DNA of 64,000 nt from Siphonodentalium dalli. Taxonomy: Eukaryota; Mollusca; Scaphopoda; Gadilida; Siphonodentaliidae. The notes below the pieces were generated by a model, which saw only the letters and a list, made by a program, of their open reading frames with translations, had not been told where the DNA came from and did no database searches. Within the stretch, counting starts at the first letter, position 1; every line of letters starts with the position of its first letter. The position numbers and the translations under genes are program-made. This document shows, piece by piece, positions 34,131 to 43,961 of the stretch. The stretch lies in assembly GCA_032622095.1 (NCBI GenBank), contig CP136063.1, positions 77,975,980 to 78,039,979 on the forward strand, written 5' to 3'.

Positions 34131-34716
34131 ATTAAACTATTAATTGTTATTGCTGTTGTTTATTAGGGTTTATCGTTATTCTAGCCGCTAGGCCACACAC
34201 GACGTTGTCAATTTTACAGGTGGAGGAAAGACCACGCAGAGGCTCAATTTCACCGGGAAGTGTAGAAACCACCGACCCCCGGAAAGCAATTGACAAACTT
34301 GCCCAGATACACGATTCCGGTCACCCTCCCTATGGTGGGGTTCGAACCAGCTTCGTCCGCGCTGGACGGCCTGGGACGACGTAATCCACCTGGCACTCTA
34401 CCGACTGGACCACCGGGGGCCCCCATTAAACTGTTAAAGACCGAAAATGTCGTTAAATTGCAAAGACCGAAAAATGTCGTTAAACTAGAGATCAAAACAT
34501 CCCCACCCCTATTTTTAGCTCAACTTTACTTTGTAAAGTTTGAGCTATTGCCATGGCTTTGTCGTCCGTGTGTATGTGTGTACGTAAGGCGTCAACAATG
34601 CAGGCTACAGGTCGTACCTTTGGTCGGATCATTATGAAATTTGTCATAGCTGTTGGCATCTATGGGAGGCCAAATTAACATTTAATAATCAATTGCGCTT
34701 AAGCGCAATCAATTGC
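34120..34716. repeat. 597-bp tandem duplication, left unit
   Basis: Identical to 34717-35313 except for a few substitutions (for example TGGCACTC versus TGACACTC, TTAACATTT versus TTCACATTT). It includes the SINE, the GACCGAAAAATG array, a segment starting TAGCTCAACTTTACTTTG and the first bases of the palindrome-rich element (CTATGGGAGGCC). The repeat junction is TCAATTG / CCGAAAAATG. Confidence 0.95.
34144..34424 (-). mobile_element. tRNA-derived SINE, copy 1
   Basis: On the minus strand the head reads GGGGGCCCCCGGTGGTCC. An A-box-like TGGTCCAGTCGG lies at 34401-34412 and a B-box-like GGTTCGAACCC at 34338-34348, the spacing expected of a tRNA-derived RNA polymerase III promoter. A ~170-bp body and a tail ending CTAATAAACAACAGC follow. 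Flanking ATTAAACTATTAA (34131-34143) and ATTAAACTGTTAA (34425-34437) match at 12 of 13 bases and are the target duplication. The SINE family of the body cannot be named by eye. Confidence 0.85.
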
Positions 34717-35313
34717 CGAAAAATGTCATTAAACTATTAATTGTTATTGCTGTTGTTTATTAGGGTTTATCGTTATTCTAGCCGCTAGGCCACACACGAC
34801 GTTGTCAATTTTACAGGTGGAGGAAAGACCACGCAGAGGCTCAATTTCACCGGGAAGTGTAGAAACCACCGACCCCCGGAAAGCAATTGACAAACTTGCC
34901 CAGATACACGATTCCGGTCACCCTCCCTATGGTGGGGTTCGAACCAGCTTCGTCCGCGCTGGACGGCCTGGGACGACGTAATCCACCTGACACTCTACCG
35001 ACTGGACCACCGGGGGCCCCCATTAAACTGTTAAAGACCGAAAATGTCGTTAAATTGCAAAGACCGAAAAATGTCGTTAAACTAGAGATCAAAACATCCC
35101 CACCCCTATTTTTAGCTCAACTTTACTTTGTAAAGTTTGAGCTATTGCCATGGCTTTGTCGTCCGTGTGTATGTGTGTACGTAAGGCGTCAACAATGCAG
35201 GCTACAGGTCGTACCTTTGGTCGGATCATTATGAAATTTGTCATAGCTGTTGACATCTATGGGAGGCCAAATTCACATTTAATAATCAATTGCGCTTAAG
35301 CGCAATCAATTGC
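34717..35313. repeat. 597-bp tandem duplication, right unit
   Basis: Second unit of the duplication. High identity and conserved length point to a recent event, later than both the SINE insertion and the insertion of the element at 35257. Confidence 0.95.
34741..35021 (-). mobile_element. tRNA-derived SINE, copy 2 (by duplication)
   Basis: Same SINE as 34144-34424, shifted by exactly 597 bases: A-box 34998-35009, B-box 34935-34945. It shares the same target duplication, so it is a duplicate and not a second insertion. A frame across it on either strand is not a protein gene. Confidence 0.85.
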
Positions 35314-35426
35314 GCTTAAGCGCAATCAATTGCGCTTAAGCGCAATTAATTACGCTTAAGCGCAAATAATTACGCTTAAGCGCAATCAATTGCGCTTAAG
35401 CGCAATTAATTGCGCTTAAGCGCAAT
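35287..35426. repeat. Tandem palindromic 20-mer array, left
   Basis: Seven consecutive 20-bp units of CAATTGCGCTTAAGCGCAAT, each a perfect or near-perfect palindrome, with a few TTACGC variants. Confidence 0.95.
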
Positions 35427-35944
35427 TCATGGTTATATGTAACAAAACACCCCTGGTGAATAAATAGGTTTCTCCATAACTTAGCATTAATTCCTATTGA
35501 CATGTCACTTCTTGGTTTCATTGGTTTGGATGGGTAGGGAGCTAGCCCAACTTCTTTATCAAAATGGCTGACTCGCAATAGTATCACCTTCTGTTTTAGT
35601 TGGAGCGATTCGTGGTAGCATTATATTATCTTCGGTATATATTAGTTGGGGCTACTTGCAATAGCATTACTTTCTGTATTAGTCGGGGCGACATTGATTT
35701 TCTTCAATTTTCGAGTATACAGGCACACCATATGAGGGAAGCAAGCCCTCGGTGACACCACATTCACACTATATGATCATGGAAATACTATAGATTTGTG
35801 CAAGAGCTGCTGATTTAATAAGAAAAACTAGAGCTTCAGGACTGAGACACCAAAGCTCCAGTAATTACACACCATTTTTTGGACAGGGATGCTGATAATA
35901 TGAAAATAGGGTTTTTTCCCCCTGATTTAAGTCAATAAGTAAAC
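35427..35944. other. Interior of element P, no gene
   Basis: No motif-bearing frame. The block TGAGGGAAGCAAGCCCTC ... GTGAC near 35730 and GCTGATAATATG near 35890 recur in order to the right of the palindrome (36160-36325), an old internal direct repeat. Confidence 0.5.
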
Positions 35945-36162
35945 CATACAGTAATGCTCTAATTAATCGACTCCTTAACCACAGCAGAATTATGGATAAC
36001 TTTTCAGGATTTAGTCGGAAATATGGCTTGTTGCCATTCATCGGAAAGCTCTCGAGAGCTTTTCGATGAATGGCAACAAGCCATATTTCCAACTAAATCC
36101 TGAAAAGTTACCCATAATTCTGCTGTGGTTAAGAAGTCGATTAAATAGAGCATTACTGTATG
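35945..36162. repeat. 218-bp near-perfect palindrome
   Basis: The arms begin CATACAGTAATGCTCT and meet at AAAGCTCTCGAGAGCTTTT, with only a handful of mismatches over ~105 bp each and essentially no loop. Confidence 0.9.
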
Positions 36163-36469
36163 AGGTAAGAAAGCCCTCATGCAGTGACAACGCATGCATG
36201 TATAGGATATTACCATAGTAAAGGCTAAAATCTGTGCAAAAATACATTAAAAACATCATACAAAACATTACTAGAGTTCCGGGAAGGCGACATCAATTCT
36301 TTGGATAGAGCGATGCTGATAATATGTAATTAGGGGATTCTCCTTGTTGAACACATACTCACAGTTTGACTGTTGAGTACAGGTCAAAATTAGCCCAATG
36401 CTCATCTTGTGTTGCTAGGTGATACACCAGGTCATGCTAATAGTTTATGGGTAGGTTAGATAGTAGTCA

Positions 36470-36602
36470 CAATTGCGCTTAAGCGCAATTGATTGCGCTT
36501 AAGCGCAATTGATTGCGCTTAAGTGCAATTAATTGCGCTTAAGCGTAAATACCCTATTTGCACTTAAGCACAATATGTGGTATTAGCGCTTAAGCGCAAT
36601 TC
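36470..36602. repeat. Tandem palindromic 20-mer array, right
   Basis: Inverted counterpart of 35287-35426, with units such as AATTGCGCTTAAGCGCAATT; several units have degenerated (CACTTAAGCACAA). Confidence 0.9.
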
Positions 36603-36639
36603 ATTATTAAATGTGAATTTGGCCTCCCATAGACATCAA

Positions 36640-38340
36640 CATTTAGACTAGAATAATTAATTTTGGGATCATTCGGGAAAAAAAACATGGCCGCCAGTGG
36701 CCATCTTGGATTTCAAAATTCAATCCATTAGCACGGGCTGCAGGTCGTACTGTTTGTCTGATCATCATGAAATTTGTCAAGAATGTTAATAATGACATGT
36801 AGATGGGAACGAGTCATTTTGGGGTCATTCGGCCAAAAAACATGGCCGCCAGCAGCCATTTTGGATTTTACTCTTTGTATGACTAAATCTTTAGCACGGG
36901 CTACGGGTCGTACCTTTAGTCTGATCATCATAAAATATGTCATGGCTGTTGAAATTGGAATTTAGATGGGAACGAGTCATTTTGGGGTCATTCTGACAAA
37001 AAACATGGCCGCCAGTGGCCATCTTGGATTTAAAAATTTAATCCATTAGCACGGGCCACAGGTCGTACTGTTTATCTGATCATCATGAAATTTGTCATGG
37101 ATGATAATATTGACATTTAGATGGGAATGAGTAATTTTGGGGTTATTCGGCCAAAAAACATGGCCGCCAGCAGCCATCTTGGATTTTACTCTTTGTATGC
37201 CTAAATTCTTTAGCACGGGCTGCCGGTCGTACCTTCAGCCTGATCAACATAAAATTTGTCATGGATATTAACAATGACATGTAGATGAGAACGAGTAATT
37301 TTGGGGTCATTCGACACAAAAACATGGCCGCCAGCAGCCATCTTGGATTTTACTCTTTGTATGACTAAATTCTTTCGCACGGGCTACAGGTCATACTTTT
37401 AGTCTGATCATCATAAAATTTGTCAAAAATGTTAATAATGACATGTAGATGGGAACGAGTCATGTTGGGGTTATTCGGTCAATAAACATGGCCGCCAGCA
37501 GCCATCTTGGATTTTACTCTTTGTATGACTAAATCCTTTAGCACAGGCTACACGTCGTACCTTTAGTCTGATCATCATAAAATTTGTCATGGCTGTTGAA
37601 ATTGGAATGTAGATGGGAACGAGTCATTTTGGGGTCATTCAGACAAAAAACATGGCCGCCAGTGGCCATCTTGGATTTCAAAATTTAATCCATTAGCACG
37701 GTCCACAGGTCGTACTGTTCGTCTGATCATCATGAAACTTGTCATGGATGATAATATTGACATGTAGATGGGAACGAGTAATTTTGGGGTTATTCGGCCA
37801 AAAAACATGGCCGCCGGCAGCCATCTTGGATTTTACTCTTTGTATGACTAAATTCTTTAGAACGGGCTACAGGTCGTACTTTCAGTCTGATCATCATAAA
37901 ATTTGTCAAGAATGTTAATAATGACATGTAGATGGGAACGAGTCATTTTGGGATCATTTGACCCAAAAACATGGCAGCCATCTTGGATTTTACTCTTTGT
38001 ATGACTAAATTCTTTATCACAGGCTACAGGTCGTACTTTTAGTCTGATCATCATAAAATTTGTCAAGAATGTTAATAATGACATGTAGATGGGAACGAGT
38101 CATTATTGGGTCATTCGGCCAAAAAACATGGCCGCCAGCAGCCATCTTGGATTTTATTCTTTGTATGACTAAATCCTTTAGCACGGGCTACAGGTCGTAC
38201 CTTTAGTCTGATCATCATTAAATTTTTCATGGCTGTTGAAATTGGAATGTAGATGAGAATGAGTCATTTTGGGGACATTCCGACAAAAAAAACATGGCTG
38301 CCAGCGGCCATCTTGGATTTCCAAATTCAATTCTAAATCT
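36640..38340. repeat. ~160-bp satellite, 11 monomers with higher-order pattern
   Basis: The word CATGGCCGCC (or a variant) starts monomers at 36686, 36841, 37004, 37159, 37323, 37487, 37651, 37806, 37970, 38128 and 38293, giving spacings of about 155-165. Two monomer types exist. Type B continues AGTGGCCATCTTGGATTTC and is preceded by GTTGAAATTGGAAT. Type A continues AGCAGCCATCTTGG with CTCTTTGTATGACTAAAT. Order is B A B A A A B A A A B. Frames on either strand are repeat shadows. Confidence 0.95.
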
Positions 38341-38400
38341 TTCCATTCATTGCTCATCACACAAATTTAACTTCTTCTCAAAGTTGAGCTACAGTGTCAT

Positions 38401-38707
38401 TGACACTTTCATTTGAGACATTAAAGAACGAAATATCTCGTTACACCATTAATCATCATTAATACATAATTTGTGTTTATGAAAGTCTGGTACAGAGCAG
38501 TTTGTTTCCAGTACATATTCATTGGAACGTAAACAATTATTCTCTGACAGAAATCATTTTAATATTGCCTTTCGTAACGGGTTTCCGCGACTCACATATC
38601 TCTCACTGCTTAATACTTATAATTAAAACAAATGTTCTGTGTGTTGTGTCACTTCTTAATAGCATTCTGTATTCTTCTATTGAAAAGAAAAACAGTTGTA
38701 GTATACC
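38401..38707. other. No gene recognised
   Basis: A GACATTAAAGAACGAAATATCTCG at 38415 weakly resembles the GACCGAAAAATGTCG array. Nothing else is identifiable. Confidence 0.4.
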
Positions 38708-39734
38708 TTAAAGGTATGAAGGCCTTTGGTGGGTATCATGTGAACATATTTCCACCTGTCAAAAACCGCTACAAACGAAATAATATTCAAATATAGACCG
38801 ACTTTGTTAATATACAAATGATAAATATCTCATAAACATTATGTTATAGTCGTAAATTTACCGACTGTTATCAGGTCAGGCACATCCTGAATTCCACTAT
38901 TATAGCGATATTCCACTATTATAGTGGTATTTGACCATTACTGTTTTGTTAATTTGATAAAAGAGGGATAATCCAAAATCATATTTCCCACAAATATTAT
39001 TCAAAATCAGATCGCACTAACTCGATACCATGCATATAGTTTGTCCATGATAATTATTAATCGTGACGGCACACGACAAGCAACTCAATTAGCATGTAAT
39101 TAGTTTAAATATTGTTATGAAGGAGCGATTGAGTCATCCTGCTATTGTCATTTAGAACGGGATATATTAGTAATAGTATAATATTATCGAATATCAAAGC
39201 TGGCGCAAAAGATTGCACAACGAATTTTGTCGGAAGACTGTTCATTCGCTGCGATATTGATATGAGTGACATTTGGCTGTGCACTGGTATGCGCCGTCTT
39301 CTATTCCCGACGCAAATAAAGGAAACATGAATATGTTATAGTCAAATATCACTATAATAGTGGCATTTGGCTATAGTAGTGGAATTCAGGATGTGCCTGA
39401 CCTGGTTATGTAAACAAAGCATAAAAAGTTACTTTCCTGGTGTTTCTTTATATTATGATGGTAAACATAAAGAGCGTTCTTTGTTGCTCAATTCCTTATT
39501 TGGAAATAATAAAGAGCGTTTATACCATTTGTGTGTGATTAGCCAGTAGCATTATGCTGCCTTCTATAACACAATCACTCTTGTTTAGGTAAAATTTAGT
39601 AGGTCTTTATGTAAGCATGATGTTTAAGGGATAGTGATCGTATATTTGAACCAAAATGTATGCGTTTTAATATTTATCTGTTTACGGTGTTTGGAACAAA
39701 TATTTTCAACAACTAAACCCTCTCGTCCCTTTAA
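38708..39734 (+). mobile_element. TTAA element family G, copy G1, interrupted
   Basis: TTAA at 38708-38711 and 39731-39734, with inward AAGGTATGAAGGCC and a matching GTCCC right end. It aligns with 63325-63826 and, inverted, 54550-55079 (TTTCCACC.GTCAAAAACCGC, AAAGAGCGTTCTTTGTTG, ATTAGCCAG.AGCAT). It is split by an unrelated 533-bp insertion at 38872-39404. Non-autonomous; TTAA target would fit piggyBac- or Kolobok-like elements. Confidence 0.8.
38872..39404. mobile_element. 533-bp TIR element inserted in G1
   Basis: 28-bp perfect terminal inverted repeats (starting CAGGTCAGGCACATCC) lie at 38872-38899 and 39377-39404, followed inside by further ATTCCACTA / TAGTGG repetition. GTTAT flanks at 38867-38871 and 39405-39409 are the target duplication, and the empty site is present once in copy G3 at 63488-63492. 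A 61-codon frame inside is not a recognisable transposase. The CAG-starting termini recall hAT, but hAT duplicates 8 bp, so the superfamily is left open. Confidence 0.9.
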
Positions 39735-40360
39735 TATAATTAATATAACATCCCTCATCCAATAATCTCCAAATTGCATATCTAATCTACACGTCACACC
39801 GCCCCTCATCATTTGCCAATTGTACACCCTTTTTTGCTGCTTCTGCTGCAACTGCTCAATTTCTTTAAACATTATTGAAAAAATGGCCCTCCGGCCTGCG
39901 ACATTTACCTCTGATTTTTTTTTTCGATCATCGGTCCACACCAAAATTGAGCACACGTCCCTATATAATATACCTATTTAAACCGAGTATACACGGTGGT
40001 GTAATAGAACAACCATTAATTTAACCGTAACCATAGCATATTTCCACGTATACGTGTACGTTTTCACGACAAATCCCCGCTGATCTGTTATTAATGAACC
40101 AAACAATTAAATGTCAACACACTTTGGCCCGCCAATGCTACAGTGTATAAACGTAACGGGGCAAATATGCATATTATATTGACAGCTAACGAGAACATTC
40201 ATCACCAACAATCTGCTCACCCCTTTCAGTCCATACGATAGAAACTAAACGATTTGTTACTTCTAATTACCCGTACTTAATTACACTACTTGCGTGTTAA
40301 TAAAGTACGACCCCCCCCCCCCCCAATCACAACTAAAGTTGAAACATGGGATTTAGAACA
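39735..40360. other. No gene recognised
   Basis: AT-rich, with a C-run at about 40311-40324. No coding signal. Confidence 0.4.
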
Positions 40361-40800
40361 TTAATATTCACTCTTACACAGTTCCACATTCAAGGTGTGT
40401 CTTGTGTAATCGTATGTCAGTTGTAACGTTGTGAAACCGCAACCGAACTGAATTATTCTATTGCTAAATAGTTCATGGGTGACCTGATGCATGCATCTTA
40501 GTTTTCTTGTTAGAGTTGTTGATGTACTATACGTTTCTAGTGTTAGTCGCAGGACAACCGGACAGTGGTATCTCACGGTATTGTCGAAAACGTTTCCATG
40601 TACATTACAAGATTCAATAAAACTCTTATTATTTGTTAAGAAAAGATCTAACGTGGTTGATGTCCTCTCCGTATAATGGGTTTGATCGCTAACTAGTTGG
40701 GTTAATCCCCGCTCGCTGCAGAGATCATTAATTTTCCATTACCGTCTGCAACATAGTCTTTATTAAAATCACCACCTATTACCATGTCAAGATCTTCGTC
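40361..40800 (-). pseudogene. LINE endonuclease fragment, minus strand
   Basis: The minus-strand reading gives DLDMVIGGDFNKDYVADGNG near 40795-40735 and then TTLDLFLTNNKSFIESC (about 40650-40600) and VRYHCPVVLRL near 40560, the GDFN and later blocks of a LINE endonuclease, with stops between them. No RT follows. Confidence 0.65.
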
Positions 40801-40920
40801 GCGTGCAACTGTTATACTCTTATCAGTTGCACGCGACGAAGACCTTGACATGGTAATATGTGGCGATTTTAATGAAGACTATTTTGCAGACGGTAATGGA
40901 AATATTAATGATCTCTGCGG
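40713..40920. repeat. 208-bp inverted repeat made of endonuclease sequence
   Basis: The arms run from CTGCAGAGATCATTAAT to AGTTGCACGCGACGAAG on either side of a short TTATACTCTTAT centre. Each arm encodes the GDFN block in opposite orientation (GGDFNKDYVADGNG on minus, CGDFNEDYFADGNG on plus). Several substitutions show the arms have diverged. Confidence 0.85.
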
Positions 40921-41039
40921 CATTTGAAGGGTTCGACGTTTTAATTCTGACACGAAGCGATGCTACTACATGATCAGATATGCTATACACATAGTCTGCA
41001 ATCCTAAAATTATATTTCTGTATGTGTCAAATTTGATAA
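40921..41039. other. No feature seen
   Basis: Short AT-rich link between the endonuclease inverted repeat and repeat T. Confidence 0.4.
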
Positions 41040-41865
41040 CTCATCTTGGTGTAGATCATATCACAAAACTCTACTCTAGCTACGCCTATAAATTCCCATA
41101 ATATTCCACCAAATCAAAGTCTGGGAAGTTTTAGATTTTCTGCATGACGAGTAATTTATAACATTGAAAAAAAGCAACGCATGTAATATATTTCTTTGTT
41201 AAAACCTGTCCATCTGCATGGTTGCGCACTTCCAACAGTTCAGATGCCGCTTCTGGTGTGTATTCATAAGTAAATTACCCTTTACTTGACTGACCTCTTG
41301 GTCCAGGATTGACTAGACTATGGAGCCTTTATTCAGCGCTAAGAGCCTGCGACAATTTGCGCACCCTTTTATCATTTGAACAACTTAGTTTAAAAAAAAA
41401 CATTTAATTTAATTTAAAACAAACAAAAATTAATTTAAATTTTAAATTTGTTTCTTCTAAGATTCAACTCCTTACTCAATAACAACACTATATTTTTCAG
41501 TTTTCTTTAAATTAAAGATTTCTTATTTTTTTTAATCAAAATTTTGAACACCTGACGCCGTTATACCATCCGCCTGATTACCCCGAGTCATCACACCTAA
41601 TTTGGTTGAAATCGGTCCAGGAGAAAGGTTGCGAACAGACAGACAGACAGATAGATAGATAAACAATTGTCTTTTCGGGTAAAGCATCTTGCAGAAATTC
41701 TATCACAAAGTGATTAACAGCACGTGAAACTCGCGTTGAGAGACATGCCCTTTGCCAGATTGATTTAAACCCAGAATGAGATCGGATTAGTGGTCCATGA
41801 GCGATACTTGTTTCTCAATGAATAAAATGTGTACGCATTCGCTATAATTTATGACGTGTCAATGG
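41040..41865 (+). repeat. Dispersed repeat T, copy 1
   Basis: Shares ordered blocks with the complement of 47640-48440: AACAGTTCAGATGCCGCTTC, TTTACTTGACTGACCTCTTG, TCCAGGATTGACT, TTTATTCAGCG, CTCCTTACTCAAT, CCGTTATACC, then a GACA/GATA run near 41637-41660 and AACCCAGAATGAGAT. No coding frame is conserved between the copies. Confidence 0.8.
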
Positions 41866-41914
41866 GCTAACAGGGTAATTTGACTGCATGCTCATATCAC
41901 CGAATAGAATTGTG

Positions 41915-42254
41915 AATTAGCTGGCAACTGAACAACGAAAACGCCCCCTTATACCAGGTCTGGCTGGACCACCAATGTAGGTTTAAACCAGATTCAAACC
42001 ATAGATGACAAATCCGGCCGTTCTGTTTCAGCCTGAAAACCAGCACGTTATCGGCTTATAATAGGTTTTGTTTTAGGTTCATAATCGGCGTAGAATCGCC
42101 TCACTTTGAGTTCATAACAAACTGAAAATGATAGGCCGGATTCGTCATCTCCGGTTTAAACCTCCGAGTTTAAACCTGGTTTAAAACTAGATTGGCGGTC
42201 CAGCCAAACCGGGTCTAAGGGGGGGGCATTTTTGTCGTTCATTTGCCAGCTAAT
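41915..42254. mobile_element. Foldback element with GGTTTAAACC arms
   Basis: Arms 41915-42019 and 42134-42254 pair: AATTAGCTGGCAA... with ...TTTGCCAGCTAATT, and AAATCCGGCC with GGCCGGATT. The arms contain TCTGGCTGGACC and GGTTTAAACC words that also occur in 27300-28175. Weak similarity extends outward to a shared ATGACGTGTCAAT on both sides (about 41849 and 42285). Confidence 0.75.
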
Positions 42255-42356
42255 TGACAAATCGACCGATATAATGGTTATTGACACGTCATTCTGTATC
42301 TGTATGTAGTTCGGTGTAGTAGCCTTGATTTGGCTGTAGGTGCACCGTTGGACGAC

Positions 42357-43002
42357 TTAAGCTGTTAATATTGTTATTGATGTATCACATGCGCTATCGA
42401 TATCATCCAGGTGGTTCCATTCGATGATTGTTTTCACAAAGAATGAGTTCTTATATTGAGCCGTATTTGTCCTTATTATTTCGTAAGAAAATGAGTTGGT
42501 ACACTCATGTGACTCAATAATGTTTGTTGTCTCAAATCCTGGGAATTTTTTAGCAGTGATTTTCCGTTTGTCCTTGCTCCTCGGTGTTAATAAGTCATGC
42601 GTATGGATAGCCGGAACCGACCCCTCTACCATCTTCCTAAACAGTGTCATCCTTATCACTTCTCTTCTTATCTTCATTGGTGTTAACACTTCTATTTCCA
42701 TCATTTCTGTGACTGCACCTTTATCTCTGTTTTTGTAATTGCTGGTGATGAATCTTGCAGCTTTTTTCTGTACTCTTTCGATGTTGTCGATGTCCTTCTG
42801 CAAGTATGGATCCCATATTTCTGCCCCGTATTCGAGTGTAGATCTTACCATGGACTCGTAAGCCAGTTTCTTGTGTTTCTTGTCGGCTTTGTTGATGTTT
42901 CGTTTAAGGAATCATAATGTGCTGTTGGCTCTTTTGACAATTTTATTTATATGGGATGACCAGGTTAGGTTGTTGGTAAAAGTTAGTCCTAGATATGGTG
43001 TT
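42357..43002 (-). pseudogene. LINE 3 ORF2 C-terminal region
   Basis: After the RT the protein continues as DETPYLGLTFTNNLTWSSHI, NKIVKRANSTL, an in-frame TGA, FLKRNINKADKKHKKLAYES and then VRSTLEYGAEIWDPYLQKDI, IERVQKKAARFITSNY. This is the standard tail of CR1/Jockey ORF2 proteins. It ends with an ordinary stop at 42357. Confidence 0.8.
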
Positions 43003-43961
43003 TCATCTACTGACTGAAGGATGTGGTTGTCTAGTTGGTACATGTGGGTTGATTTGCTCTTTGTTGACATGATGTAGGATTTTTTTGCGTTCAAAACGCA
43101 TCCCCCATTGGTCGGCCCATTTTTCTAACGAGGAGAGGTCTTTCTGTAGTGTATGATGGTCTGACTGGTCTCTGATCTCTCTATAGAGGATGTAATCGTC
43201 TGGAAATAACTTTACCTCCGAGGTTACGGCTTTCGGTAGATCGTTCACGCGACAAAGGAATAGCAGTGGTCCAAGTACTACTCCCTGTGGTACTCCTGAC
43301 TCCACTGGTACGTATAGTGACGCTGCTCCCTCGAGTGCTACTCTCATCTCTCTTTTTGTGAGGAAGTTTTCCAGCCATTTGTGGGTTGTGCCATTTGTGC
43401 CATAATTCTGCAACTTGTATAGGATGCTCTTGTGTGGCACTGTATCGAAGGCCTTTGAAAAGTCAAGGATGGCTATATCTGTTTGTATGTTTTTGTCCAG
43501 GCTTTGTAGTAGATCCTCTGTGACGTTGACTAGCTGTGTGACGCATGAATGGCCGGATCTGAAACCGTGGTTTTTGTCGGTCAGTATTTTGTGTTCATCC
43601 AGGTGGTCTCTTATGGGCCTGCAAATGATGTGTTCTAGAATTTTGCAGGGTACCGATGTGAGTGAGACAGGGCGGTAGTTCTCTGGGTTGTGCACGTCAC
43701 CTTTTTTGTAGATGGGAGATATGTTTGCACTGCGACAGTCAGTTGGGAGTTCTCCTGTGCCCATTGATAGTTGGATGATGGCTGTTAGAGCAGGAGCTAT
43801 GTGGTTAGCGCAAATCTTGAGAACTTGGTTTGGTATACCGTCTGGGCCTGGGGCTTTAGATGTTTTTATATCTTTTAGGAGTTTGTGTACACCTTCCTCT
43901 TTGATGTTGATGTCTGCTATGTCTGGTTTACTGCTTGATGGTTTTGCTGTAGGTGTGTTCT
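43003..43961 (-). pseudogene. LINE 3 reverse transcriptase domain
   Basis: Blocks in order: SKAPGPDGIPNQVLKI (before 43764), GELPTDCRSANISPIYKKGD, NYRPVSLTSVPCKILEHI, GFRSGHSCVTQLV, motif A AILDFSKAFDTVPH (intact), motif B SGVPQGVVLGPLLF (Val where Ser is common) and motif C KLFPDDYIL, where the usual Ala of the xADD box is Pro. With that change and the flanking frameshifts, activity is not expected. Confidence 0.9.

Larger units (their letters stand above)
35257..36632. mobile_element. 1.4-kb palindrome-rich element P
   Basis: Terminal inverted repeats begin CTATGGGAGGCCAAATTCAC and stay identical for 30 bp at both ends. ACAT flanks at 35253-35256 and 36633-36636 fit a 4-bp target duplication inside a satellite monomer. 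Just inside each end is a tandem array of the palindromic 20-mer CAATTGCGCTTAAGCGCAAT, and at the centre a 218-bp near-perfect palindrome (35945-36162). No open frame resembles a transposase, so it is non-autonomous. The superfamily is not recognised. Confidence 0.8.
34512..38400. mobile_element. Composite satellite-bearing repeat L
   Basis: The left end reads TAGCTCAACTTTACTTTG with its own small inverted repeat (TAGCTCAAACTTTAC), and the right end near 38368-38392 reads CTTCTCAAAGTTGAGCTACA, an inverted match. Between them lie GCTACAGGTCGTACC-type monomers, interrupted by the 35257-36632 insertion. A dispersed element with internal ~160-bp tandem repeats recalls the non-autonomous Helentron-type elements of bivalves (family knowledge). 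Homology to those is not shown here. Confidence 0.5.

Noticed and set aside
34338-34412. Possible functional tRNA gene
   Set aside because: The boxes fit a pol III promoter, but the sequence between them does not form a convincing anticodon arm and it is embedded in a longer SINE body.
34250-35234. Four protein frames of 81-115 residues repeated twice
   Set aside because: They lie across a tRNA-derived SINE and its 597-bp duplicate; A- and B-box spacing and the target duplication explain the sequence.
35287-36602. CRISPR-like array because of regularly spaced repeats
   Set aside because: The 20-bp units are contiguous palindromes without unique spacers, and the context is a eukaryotic transposon.
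36728-38360. Several minus-strand frames with repeated MARGDQ/NILDKFHDDQ-like text
   Set aside because: Shadows of the ~160-bp satellite monomer.
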